Source of the DNA: Phlebotomus papatasi
Lineage: Eukaryota; Arthropoda; Insecta; Diptera; Psychodidae
Direction of reading: 5' to 3'
DNA length: 64,000 nucleotides
Assembly (NCBI RefSeq): GCF_024763615.1
Contig: NC_077223.1
Coordinates: 49,786,627-49,850,626 of the forward strand
The position numbers and the translations under genes were made by a program. The notes under the pieces are model-generated. The model had not been told where the DNA came from. It was given only the letters and a program-made list of their open reading frames with translations, and ran no database searches. Positions 22,801 through 29,805 of this stretch are shown piece after piece; within the stretch, counting starts at the first letter, position 1, and every line of letters begins with the position of its first letter.

Positions 22801-25425
22801 TAGTTGCACATTGCTGTGAATCCGGGAGTTCTTCCGGCGTTGATGCGTTCTCGATGAAACTTCAAAGTACACTTCATCCACGTCTTATTCCAAGTATATT
22901 TTGTCGCTTTCGTTCAGGACAAAATTGTCGTCTGGGCATTATGTGGATGATTTCGTGGTCATTGATCTTGAAATGTTTTTTTTTTCCTTTTTTGAAGTCA
23001 TCTACAAGAGTAAAAAGTTATGAATTTACAACATTTACGTAGAATTATTTTATAAATTATCAAAATATTACCTGCTTCAGTCAGTATTTCACTGGGAAAT
23101 CTCAGCTAAATGATATTATCACACAAAATTACACGAATAATTAACTATTTTGCGCACACATAAACAAAAACATGAAACATTCTGACCTCAAAACTTGGAA
23201 AATCCATTCGGTATTTTTTTACCTTTATGGACGATTGGGTCATATATGACCCATGAAAATTATAAAGCTTTCCTGAAAATACCAATAAACTATAATTTTT
23301 ACTTTGTTGAGAAATATTATGTATAGTTATTACAATTTCTAGTCCCAAGAAGTTTTTGCTTAAAAAAAATTAGAAATATTAAAAATATTAAAATTCAAGC
23401 ACCATTGTGAAAATTTGAAAATTCGTAATTTTTGGGCTTAAATATTTTTTATATAGCAAGTAGCTGTAGATTTGCAAAAAATATTCTAGATTCCTACATC
23501 TTTCTACTTTGTGATTTGGTAAAAACATTAGAAAGAAATAACTTCAGGTAGTCAGGAAAAATTATTTTCTCTATGGGTCACGGGTGACCCAGTTGTCCTT
23601 AAAGGGTTAAACCGATTCAAATCACTCAAAAGATTCCACAAAATAGTTTTAAGAGTAATAAGATTGATTTTCGGACAAGAATTACTTATCGGTTATGAAC
23701 CGGTTCATAACTGATTGGAACCGGTTCAGTTTTATCGGAAATTCCAAGATCTTTCCAACAATCCCAAACAACGATTGTATTCGGATCTTTTGCCATAAAA
23801 TGATTCAACGGGATTTTCGTATAAAGACAAAATGTCCGCTTGGATAATCTTTAAATTTAAAAAATATCCAAAAAAGAAAAACATCGCAGGACGCGTAGGA
23901 GAAGGGGAGGGGTGGGGAAAACGATGTACATGTTAACAACAATCCTTGGGTCACTTATAGGGGGTTTCCTGAGTAGGGGAGACTGGGGCAAAAAGTTACA
24001 AATCGAAAATTTCAAAATTCAATATCATCAAAGATAAAAAAGATAGCAACTTAAAATTTTTTTTCCCAGATAGCCTCGGTTGACCTTCTTCAATGTCGTA
24101 AGTTTCTTAGAATTCGAACAAGGAATTTAGAAAATAAAAAATTTTGAAATTTTTAGCCCTATTTTTGAAATAATTTCCTTATAGCAGATATCATTTTTTT
24201 AATAGATGCACTAGTTAATATTTCCTAAATGATTTGGATTCTTTGAATACGAAGCCGCTATCTATTTTAGAATTTTACAAAGATTCTTTTCTCTAGAAAT
24301 TCTTTTTATTAAAAATGACCACTTGGGGTAAAAAGTAACAAAACGTATGGAGCAAAAAGTAAGAAAAACCGAAGCAATTTCTGATGTCTCATGGCGAAAA
24401 GAAACGTTATTATCATGTCTCGCCGCTTGTTGTTTGCATTGGTCAACCGATTTGCAGTCTTTTGTGTTTTTTTCTAAAATTCGCTTAAAAAGAGCTTTTC
24501 CCGTTCAGATAGAGAAAGCACTGTTTTACAAAGGTGTAGATGAATAAATTTCTTTTGAAAATATGTTATCTAGGTTTTTTTTTTAATTTACGGAAGCCCG
24601 TTATAAAGCAAATCAAATTGTGATAATGTTCCATGCCTGGTACTATTTGCCCCAGCATTTTTGAGAATGGTCACAAGATTATCTTTTAGAAAACAGCTCG
24701 ATAAATGTATTTCCTTACAAAATAGAGGAAAATTACTTTCACAAAATTGTAGAGCGGTAAATTTCCTATAAAACTGCGTTAATTAGAAATTTTTGAAGCG
24801 CTCGAGTAGCTTGTAAAAAAATAAAATATCCTTTTTGTGACTTTTTGCTCCAGTCTCCCCTATTTATATTTTTTCGATTTTGTCAATAAAATTTGTAATG
24901 AAAGAATTACGCCTACCGTAATCCTTTTATTTAAATATTATCAATAATTCTCTTTTATCTTAATTCTAAAATATAATTTTTTTTTGCAGATGTCCTGCAG
25001 GATCTGATGAACTTGAGGATGGAAATGAGAATTTAGTAATGATCGAGAAAATACCACCACCAGATGATCTTGACATATCATTGCCTATCACAGAAGGTAT
25101 ATTTTATTGCATTTCCCTTTTGTTTTGTGAAATCATCGATTGATTTTTTTTGTTTATTGTGTTAAAATTTCTAGGAGATTGTAAAAACTTCGCTCAAAAT
25201 ATCCTCAGAAGTGAAGTTTCTATTAAGAATATCCTGTCGCAAACGGAAATACTTGGGACACAAATTGGTGATTTGCTCAATGATGGCCAAAGATGCTGCG
25301 ACTTTTTGATAGATAATCCAATGAGAAATTATGTGCCACCTGAAAAGAAAGTTAACGGACATACTTACAAGGAATACGAAACGGAATTCATGTTGCACTA
25401 TCGTCAAATAGCGGAAAGTGAATAA
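10898..25425 (+). CDS. Probable augmin complex subunit 5 (HAUS5/Dgt5-like), 7 exons
   Basis: Inferred exons: 10898-10986, 11048-11177, 11305-11449, 11522-12124, 15046-15397, 24990-25096, 25175-25425. All introns are GT..AG and the joined frame stays open for 558 residues. The N terminus (MENDVRQFIEWLISVGCP) is followed by a basic segment (VQIIRQKNLRVDL) and then long coiled-coil helices rich in Lys and Glu. This matches the layout of HAUS5/Dgt5, a subunit of the eight-part augmin complex that recruits gamma-tubulin to spindle microtubules. The family call rests on the N-terminal pattern and coiled-coil layout, not on a diagnostic motif, so another coiled-coil protein is possible. The 72-nt third intron is in frame and stop-free, so an unspliced form would add 24 residues. 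The exon 3 acceptor (11303-11304) has a weak pyrimidine tract. The large intron 15398-24989 hosts a minus-strand gene and many transposons. Confidence 0.6.
11450..11521 (+). other. Short in-frame intron in the HAUS5-like gene
   Basis: GTACAAAT donor and CCTTTACAG acceptor bound 72 nt (24 codons) with no stop codon. Its translation is hydrophobic and unlike the charged flanking helices, which favours removal by splicing. Confidence 0.55.
12183..12397. mobile_element. TA-flanked MITE with CCCTCGAGTCGACCGG ends
   Basis: A 215-bp element with TA on both sides. Terminal inverted repeats of about 26 bp (AGGTAAAGTACCCTCGAGTC at the left; right arm differs by one base over this stretch). AT-rich centre without coding potential. 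Lies in intron 4 of the HAUS5-like gene. Confidence 0.75.
12564..12823. mobile_element. hAT-like MITE carrying a 30-bp minisatellite
   Basis: Ends CAAGGGGTAACTCAT and ATGAGTTACCCCTTG are perfect 15-bp inverted repeats, flanked by a perfect 8-bp direct repeat ACTCTAGT (12556-12563 and 12824-12831). An 8-bp duplication with CA..TG ends is the signature of hAT elements. The interior is mostly a tandem array of 30-bp units. No transposase, so it is non-autonomous. It lies in intron 4 of the HAUS5-like gene. Confidence 0.8.
12603..12782. repeat. 30-bp minisatellite, about six units
   Basis: Units start GCATCGCGAAACCCGAGAAA and differ mainly in a 7-base block (AAAAATT, ATTCTCT or ACTGTCT). The array happens to be open in frames of both strands, giving artificial 83-94 codon frames; it is contained in the hAT-like MITE. 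Confidence 0.9.
13055..13320. repeat. Dispersed repeat 'CAAGACCTTTCC', tandem copy 1
   Basis: Shares long blocks with 13508-13740 (for example AGTGGTTTGAACTTTGACCA and CGAAATATTCGCTTGGA). The same family, more diverged, occurs near 23745, 28350, 47660 (inverted), 50785, 51447, 51880 and 60190. Confidence 0.75.
13508..13740. repeat. Dispersed repeat 'CAAGACCTTTCC', tandem copy 2
   Basis: Direct duplicate of the block at 13055-13320, about 450 bp downstream, with a few substitutions and a deletion. Confidence 0.75.
13940..14690. repeat. Large foldback repeat with arms of about 270 bp
   Basis: The left arm (13945-14240, beginning GAGATCTACAAGATGG) is matched in inverted orientation by 14400-14690 (ending CTTGTAGATCTCG). 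Shared internal words include ATGTTCTGAAAAGG and TAGAACATACTAAAATTTCA. A third, single arm lies at 27215-27485. Probably an old foldback transposon. Confidence 0.65.
15406..15411 (-). terminator. AATAAA signal of the LRR gene, overlapping its stop codon
   Basis: On the minus strand GAATAAAG contains both the TAA stop (15407-15409) and an AATAAA hexamer. Cleavage 10-30 nt downstream would fall inside host exon 15046-15397, just past the host splice donor at 15398. Confidence 0.5.
15407..21303 (-). CDS. Secreted leucine-rich-repeat protein nested in the HAUS5-like intron
   Basis: Two exons on the minus strand, 21303-19903 and 15670-15407, joined in phase 0 (donor GTAAGT, acceptor TTTTCTTTTCAG), giving 554 residues. 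Residues 1-23 form a signal peptide (MLCSKVVFFAFIIHYGFIIK, then VHC). A cysteine-containing cap follows, then more than a dozen LRRs of the LxxLxLxxN type from about residue 75 to 480. The second exon gives the last repeat and a typical C-terminal cap (NPLQCKCVELIYYW, with later paired cysteines). There is no transmembrane segment or GPI signal, and the protein ends in an acidic GEDDEE tail, so it is probably secreted. Its role is unknown; mosquito immune LRR proteins are one comparison, but the coiled coil typical of those is absent. The stop codon lies 10 bp from a host exon. Confidence 0.85.
15970..16170. repeat. Dispersed repeat with AAAGCCCGCGAATT motif
   Basis: Diverged inverted counterpart of about 55060-55240: shared blocks include the cgcgaatt..ccagtgacac region, tgcatac and tccaaagac/ctcctg. 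No coding potential. Confidence 0.5.
16218..17665. repeat. Repeat 'B' copy 1, interrupted by a TA-flanked element
   Basis: 16218-16281 plus 17132-17665 align with 35424-35622 plus 37564-37956 (shared words include TTTTTGGAGACAGTTT, GATGAGTTAAACTCATACTTGA). Each copy has a different TA-flanked insertion, and each shows the unoccupied site of the other. The unit is about 600 bp without the insertions. Confidence 0.75.
16282..17131 (-). mobile_element. Decayed pogo-like element with TA duplication
   Basis: An 850-bp element flanked by TA, with ends GGGTAAATGTCCTAATTCAA and the inverse (TTTGAATTAGCTTAATTTACCC). On the minus strand near 16530-16640 a short frame reads RNKNKSCTQEQLNKVFEAFR, which resembles the N-terminal helix-turn-helix of pogo/Tigger transposases. 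The catalytic domain is missing. The uninterrupted target is seen in repeat B copy 2. Confidence 0.65.
18365..18955. repeat. Degenerate minisatellite in inverted arms
   Basis: 18365-18655 is a run of variations on CCGAAAGCCAAAATCCCGAA; 18778-18955 carries the reverse complement (TTTCGGGATTTTGGCATTCGG-like units). A unique spacer of about 120 bp separates the arms. The short frames here are compositional artefacts. Confidence 0.8.
18991..19215 (-). mobile_element. tRNA-derived SINE with (ATT)n tail
   Basis: On the minus strand the head is tRNA-like: A box TGGTAGAGCACTCG (19181-19194) and B box GGATTCGAAATCC (19148-19160). A body of about 130 bp follows and ends in seven or so ATT repeats (18991-19011). 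This is the build of a pol III SINE, not a functional tRNA. A diverged second copy lies at 19525-19870. Confidence 0.8.
19525..19870 (-). mobile_element. Diverged, interrupted second SINE copy
   Basis: The tRNA-like head (B box GAGTTCGAATCC at about 19802-19813, A box region about 19832-19855) and a body fragment (19525-19570, cf. GTGCAGTGAAATTTACTG) match the neighbouring SINE. They are separated by about 230 bp that begins CCCTTTGAGGACAAGCGGGTCA, a piggyBac-like terminal sequence. Confidence 0.55.
21475..21480 (-). promoter_or_regulatory. Candidate TATA box for the LRR gene
   Basis: TATAAA on the minus strand, about 170 bp upstream of the LRR start codon at 21303. Spacing would give a 5' UTR of about 140 nt; no other promoter element was identified. 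Confidence 0.3.
21566..21768. mobile_element. TA-flanked MITE with GGGGGAAGTCGG ends
   Basis: A 203-bp element bounded by TA. Left end GGGGGAAGTCGGACACC; right end, read inward, GGGGGAAATGGCGAATTTTT. A related left end begins at about 21946 (GGGGAAGTGGGACGCGTTTG) with matching subterminal sequence (TTCTTCTATTTATAAACGG). Confidence 0.55.
22540..22720 (-). pseudogene. piggyBac transposase C-terminal fragment
   Basis: Minus-strand fragments read ERRRCTWCY, then after a shift in an A-run KKDYKTNCICEACDI, and beyond the hairpin LCVTSTRNCFD followed by a stop. This is the C..C....C.C..C..LC...CF spacing of the Cys-rich, zinc-binding tail of piggyBac transposases. At least one frameshift and the hairpin insertion disrupt it. 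Confidence 0.55.
22574..22650. mobile_element. 77-bp near-perfect hairpin insertion (copy 1)
   Basis: Arms of 35 bp (GTGGAGCTCAGAGGCAAAAT at the outer left end) pair with two mismatches around a 7-nt loop (gctaaag). AAAT flanks both sides as a direct repeat. Removing the hairpin and one repeat restores the piggyBac Cys-rich reading. A second copy lies at 59567-59653. Confidence 0.75.
23976..24860 (+). mobile_element. TA-flanked MITE, GGGGAGACTGGGGC family (copy 1)
   Basis: 885 bp bounded by TA. Begins GGGGAGACTGGGGCAAAAAG and ends with its complement (one substitution in each terminus). The terminal word recurs internally in variants (CTTGGGGTAAAAAGTAAC, ATTTGCCCCAGCA). No transposase. Four copies lie in this window; this one is in the HAUS5-like intron, 130 bp before exon 6. 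Confidence 0.9.
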
Positions 25426-25453
25426 TGAAATTTGTTTCTTTTTCGACTAGAAA

Positions 25454-25459
25454 TTTATT
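25454..25459 (-). terminator. Candidate AATAAA signal of the mae-like gene
   Basis: TTTATT on the plus strand, 223 nt past the mae stop. If used, the 3' ends of the two convergent genes overlap by tens of bases. Confidence 0.4.
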
Positions 25460-25516
25460 TACATTTTTATTACATGCATTCTATTCTCAATTCGCTTGTT
25501 TTTAATACTGATTTTC

Positions 25517-25522
25517 AATAAA
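25517..25522 (+). terminator. AATAAA polyadenylation signal of the HAUS5-like gene
   Basis: 92 nt after the stop codon at 25425, in an otherwise noncoding AT-rich stretch. Confidence 0.6.
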
Positions 25523-25681
25523 AAGTGTTCTATTTTTTGCAAAAGTTGACAGAGGAGAATACTTAAAGCGAAGACAAAATTAAATACTGCTAATGGCACA
25601 AGACATATTTGGTGGGAATTCTTAAAATTTCTAAAATGTGATTCAGTGTTAAAACAAAATTATGAGAAATTTGGAAAATAC

Positions 25682-26142
25682 TTAAAGACTCATGGCTCGA
25701 GTCATTCTTAAACGGAAATCACGATAGAGAGTTTTACCACCAACTGGCACACGATTCAAGTACATATCGAGACTCATGAGGCACAAGGCCTTCCCGTTCA
25801 TTGGGAACTTCTGTGCAATATCAGGTGTTATTGTAAGGCCTTCTAATACTGCCAGATCATTGAGCCACTTCCACACGTGTGCCCGTGTCCAGTCTCTTGG
25901 ATCTGTAGAGGAAGGTAAAAGAGTTCTTTAATATTTGCACTTTTGCTTGTTAAGTTTTTATTACCTATCGGAAGTTCATCTGATTCTATTAGGTAATTCG
26001 TATTTTCCCATGTCGTTTTCTCATTATTTGTTGTCTTGTGCAGTTTTGACCAGCAGCAGTCTGATTCCTTAGAATAAACTGTCACGCCGGAGAGATCAAG
26101 AGGTGGTAATCGATTTGACCATTTACTATTTTCCACTTGCAT
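25682..26142 (-). CDS. edl: Mae/Edl-like SAM (Pointed) domain protein
   Basis: Two coding exons, 26142-25965 and 25902-25682, joined across a 62-nt intron (GTAATA..CTCTACAG) in phase 1, giving 132 residues. Residues 60-130 form a SAM/Pointed domain: it starts DPRDWTRAHVWKWLNDLA, continues with FPMNGKALCLMSLDMYLNRV, and ends close to the stop. There is no ETS DNA-binding domain. This is the build of Drosophila Mae (Edl), which binds the SAM domains of Yan and Pointed, breaks up Yan polymers and tunes EGFR/MAPK output. The first 58 residues have no recognised domain. An acceptor (CTATTTCAG, exon start about 26190) 48 bp upstream of the ATG shows at least one more 5' noncoding exon, not located. 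A MITE sits 77 bp beyond that acceptor. Confidence 0.85.
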
Positions 26143-26266
26143 GGTGAAAAGAACTGTTTTAACTTTTCCTCGAAATTTTTGGGGATCCTGCCTGAAATAG
26201 AGAAAAAAGAAAGAACGATAATTATTTTTAAGCTAGTATTAGTGCTAATGCCAAATAAAATCACTA

Positions 26267-27169
26267 GAGGAGACTGGGGCAAAAAGTCACAAAACATATA
26301 TTTTATTTTTTTACAAGCTACTCGAGCGCTTCAAAAATTTCTAATTAGCGCAGCTTTATAGAAAATTTACCGCTCTACAACTTTGTGAAAGTAATTTTTC
26401 TATATTTTGTAAGGAAATACGTCTATCGAGCCAATTTCTAAAAGGTAATTTTGTGACTATTCTCAAAAATGCTGGGGCAAATAAGTACCAGACATTGGGT
26501 ATTATAATATTTTGATTCGCTTCATTACAGGCTTCCGTAAATTTGAAAAAAAATACCTAGAGGACATATTTTCATAGAAAATTTATTCATCTACATGTAC
26601 ACCTTTGTAAAACACCGTTTTCTCTGCGAGAAAAGTGAGAAAATGAGAAAAGCGCTTTTCAAGCTATTTTAGAAAAAAGCACACAAAAGACTGCAAATCG
26701 GTTGACCAATGCAAACAACAAGCGGCGAGACATGGTAAGGACGTTTCTTTTCGCCGTGAGACATCAGAAATTGCTTCGCTTTTTTGTTACTTTTTGCTCC
26801 ATACCTTTTGTTACTTTTTACCCCAAGTGGCCATTTTTAACAAAAGGATTTCTGGAGAAAAGAACTTTTGTGGAATTCTAAAATAGATAGCGGATTCGTA
26901 TTTAAAAAAACTCAAATTATTTAGAAAATATTCACCAGTGCAGGTAATAAATTGTTATCTTCTGCAAGGAAAATATTTCAAAAATAGGGCTAAAAAATTC
27001 GATATTTTTTATTTTCTAAATTCCTTGTTCGAATTCTAAGAAACTTATGACATTGAGGAAGGTCTATGGAGGCTATCTGTAGAAAAAAAATTGAGCCTCT
27101 ATCTTTTTTATCTTGGAAGATATTAAATTTTGAATTTTTCGATTTGTGACTTTTTGCCCCAGTCACCCC
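26267..27169 (-). mobile_element. TA-flanked MITE, GGGGAGACTGGGGC family (copy 2)
   Basis: 903 bp bounded by TA, ends GAGGAGACTGGGGCAAAAAG and the inverse with GTCACCCC. Internal sequence matches copies 1, 3 and 4 in the opposite orientation. It lies just upstream of the mae coding exons, probably in its 5' UTR intron. Confidence 0.9.
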
Positions 27170-27214
27170 TACTTTTCTTTTTGTTTGTTTGTTATATCTC
27201 ATCACCTAACGATA

Positions 27215-27485
27215 GCGCTGTCTTTTTTGTGATGGTTTTGATAAAAGAAGCTCCCTGTAGTTCTATATTCATGAAAATGTCAAAATTTTGAACTTGGAGC
27301 CCCTATATCCGGACAATCACTTGACCTAAGGTCGGATTTTATATATGTTCTGAAAAGCCCTTGACATCAGCTAGAACATACTAAAATTTCAGCTCAATCG
27401 GATGAGATTTTTGTTTTGACAGTTATTCAAAATTTCAACAGAAACGTCAAATCAAGATGGCGACTATACCATCTTGTAGATCTCG
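27215..27485. repeat. Single arm of the large foldback repeat
   Basis: Matches the arms at 13945-14240 (inverted) and 14400-14690 (direct), for example ATGTTCTGAAAAG and AGATGGCGACTATACCATCT. Confidence 0.65.
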
Positions 27486-27784
27486 GTCATTTTAAGTTCC
27501 CACAAAATTGGATAATTTTTAGCCAAATACTTCTATAATAAAGCTTTAGAAAAATCATTATACGCAATTTTATAACATAAATCGTGCGTTCTTAGGAAGA
27601 TAATAGGGAAAAAAATATTTTAATAAAAATAATCAACAAAATCGAAGTAGATTATTCTAGCCAGATAAATTTAGAATAGATTTAGGCAATTAACTACTCT
27701 CTCGATTTTGGAATTGCACCTTTAGATAACTTTTTCACGGAGCCGTTTTTTGACAAAATACCTATATTAGCATTTCATTGACTA

Positions 27785-27970
27785 TTACTGAAACTACACG
27801 AATCCTTTTGAGGATCATTGTACCTTTTTTGGTACATAACATATCCCTATATACTTTGACATGGTAGACTGGATCGGCGAATACCATCGATAAGTGCTAG
27901 AATTTATGAAAGTCTTACGGACACCAGAGTGCAAAGTCACTCCCCGAGTGCAAAGTCACCCGCAACGACG
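27785..27970 (-). repeat. Paralogue of the hAT MITE target site, unoccupied
   Basis: The reverse complement resembles the flanks of the hAT-like MITE (12507-12560 and 12832-12890): GTGACTTTGCA, TTCTAGCACTTAT, then AGTCTA, GTATATAGGGA and ATGATCCT-type blocks appear in order without the element. Confidence 0.5.
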
Positions 27971-28119
27971 GTAATGCTTAAATCGACTTGTCAGAATATA
28001 AAGTTGAATAAGTCGATTTTTTGCAAAATTCGTAAGAGGGTACTCCTTGACACCCTCTACTTTTCCTGTGAATATTATACCTGAAAGTTAATAATTTCTA
28101 AAGTTATAGGAGTTTCGAA

Positions 28120-28670
28120 TATTAAAAAGGGTGACAAAGCGTCCGAGGCTTTGCGAGCTGCTCGAACTCCCGAGAAGGAACTCTGTCTTAAATACCTTTT
28201 CGCAAGTTTTTCTGGTGTATATAAAATTATGGTCGAATTTAATTTGTCTCTAAATCACCACAAAACCATCTTGAAGTTAAAAATTGTTCAAGAAGAGCGT
28301 TTCAAAAAATCATTAACCTTTTAATTAATTAATTGACCAAATCGGGTGAAAATTAGGAATTTGACCTTGAATAATTTAAGATGGCGATTGTTCCGGTGAA
28401 AGGTGTCAAAGGACGAAATCTTCAGCTGGACTACTTCCATAAAATCGACGAAATCGCCATGGCCAATTTTTTGCAAAGTTAAAAAAACATATTTTAGGAG
28501 GGGATAGAAGGGATGGGGGGTAATTTGGGTATGTTAGTTCGATAGAGAATGTTGACTTGTGAGGGGGTTACCGAAGACCGGAAGTCAATATCTCTTACCG
28601 TTTGACAGCCAGGATGTAAAGAAGTTGAAAAAAGCACGAGTTCGAGCTTCTTGGAGTTCGAGCAGTTAAA
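28120..28670. repeat. Dispersed repeat, pseudogene-like block without coding capacity
   Basis: Contains the common words of the family (GTGACAAAGCGTCCGAGGCT, ATCGGGTGAAAATTAGG, GGACGAAATCTTC, CGAAGACCGGAAGTCAATAT) also seen near 13330, 47160-48000, 50950 and 60200-60540. Confidence 0.55.
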
Positions 28671-28895
28671 ATCCTATACTCAGCAGGCAAAATAACAACT
28701 TGAAATCGCTCTACTGTAAAATTGGTCAATAGTGACTTATTCGTTTTGTATTCTGAGCCGTCGAAATATTTAGTAATGAAACGAACTTCCCTAGTTCAAT
28801 CAAAATTGTACTATGCTGCTCTTCTGAGATGGCCAAACTACGTACAGAGTAATAAGTAAGAGGGACTGCACTTACTATAATATACTATCACTATA

Positions 28896-29801
28896 GGGGA
28901 GACTGGGGCAAAAAGTCACAAATCGAAAAATTCAAAATTCAATATCTTCCAAGATAAAAAAGATAGCGGCTCAAATTTTTTTCTATAGCTTCCATAGACC
29001 TTCAATGCCGTAAGTTTCTTAGAATTCGAACAAGGAATTTAGAAATTAAAAAATATCAAATTTTTTAGCTCTATTTTTGAAATATTATATTTTCCTTACA
29101 GAAGATAACAATTATTACCTACTTATTTTCCAAAGTTGATGCACTGGTGAATATTTTCTAAATTATTTGGATTTTTTAATACGAATCCGCTATCTATTTT
29201 AGAATTTCACAAAATCTCTTTTCTGCAGAAATCCTTTTATTAAAAACGACCACTTGGGGTAAAAAGTAACAAAAGGTATGGAGCAAAAAGTAACAAAAAA
29301 GCGAAGCAATTTCTGATGTCTCACGGCGAAATGAAACGTCATTATCATGTCTCGACGCTTGTTGTTTGCATTGGTCAACCGATTTGCAGTCTTTTGTGTT
29401 TTTTCTAAAATAGCTTGAAAAGCGCTTTTCTCGTTTTCTCTCTTCTCTCGTAGAGAAAATGGTGTTTTACAAAGCTGTAGATGAATAAATTTTCTATGAA
29501 AATATGTCCTCTAGGTATTTTTTCAAATTTACGGAAGCCTGTAATGAAGCGAATCAAAATATGATAATACCCCATATCTGGTACTATTTGCCCCAGCATT
29601 TTTGAAAATTTTCACAAAATTACCTTTTAGAAATTGGCTCGATAAACGTATTTCCTTACAAAATAGAGGAAAATTACTTTCACAAAGTTGTAGAGCAGTA
29701 ATTTTCCTATAAAACTGCGCTAATTAGAAATTTTAGAAGCGCTCGAGTAGCTTGTAAAAAAATAAAATATATGTTTTGTGACTTTTTGCCCCAGTCTCCC
29801 C
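28896..29801 (+). mobile_element. TA-flanked MITE, GGGGAGACTGGGGC family (copy 3)
   Basis: 906 bp bounded by TA, perfect 20-bp termini GGGGAGACTGGGGCAAAAAG, same orientation as copy 1. No transposase frame. Confidence 0.92.
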
Positions 29802-29805
29802 TACG

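Larger units (their letters stand above)
22215..23606 (-). mobile_element. Decayed piggyBac-like element
   Basis: A 1392-bp element flanked by TTAA on both sides (22211-22214 and 23607-23610), with ends CCCTGTAAGGACGAG and, inverted, CCCTTTAAGGACAAC. Subterminal palindromes GGGTCATATATGACCC (near 22348 and 23238) and GGGTCACGGGTGACCC (near 23577). The minus strand retains the end of a transposase, including a Cys-rich region (RCTWCY, then DYKTNCICEACDI). Most of the transposase is deleted and frames are broken, so it is inactive. A 77-bp hairpin interrupts the Cys-rich coding region. Confidence 0.7.
15398..24989 (+). other. Large intron of the HAUS5-like gene
   Basis: Bounded by GTGAGT (15398) and TTTTTGCAG (ending 24989). 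Contains the complete antisense LRR gene, two SINEs, a piggyBac-like element, at least three TA-flanked elements and an inverted minisatellite. Confidence 0.65.

Noticed and set aside
19567..23606. One large piggyBac element enclosing the LRR gene, from a CCCTTTGAGGACAAG end at 19570
   Set aside because: A closer TTAA-flanked left end exists at 22211, and the 19570 end interrupts a SINE, so it is a separate insertion.
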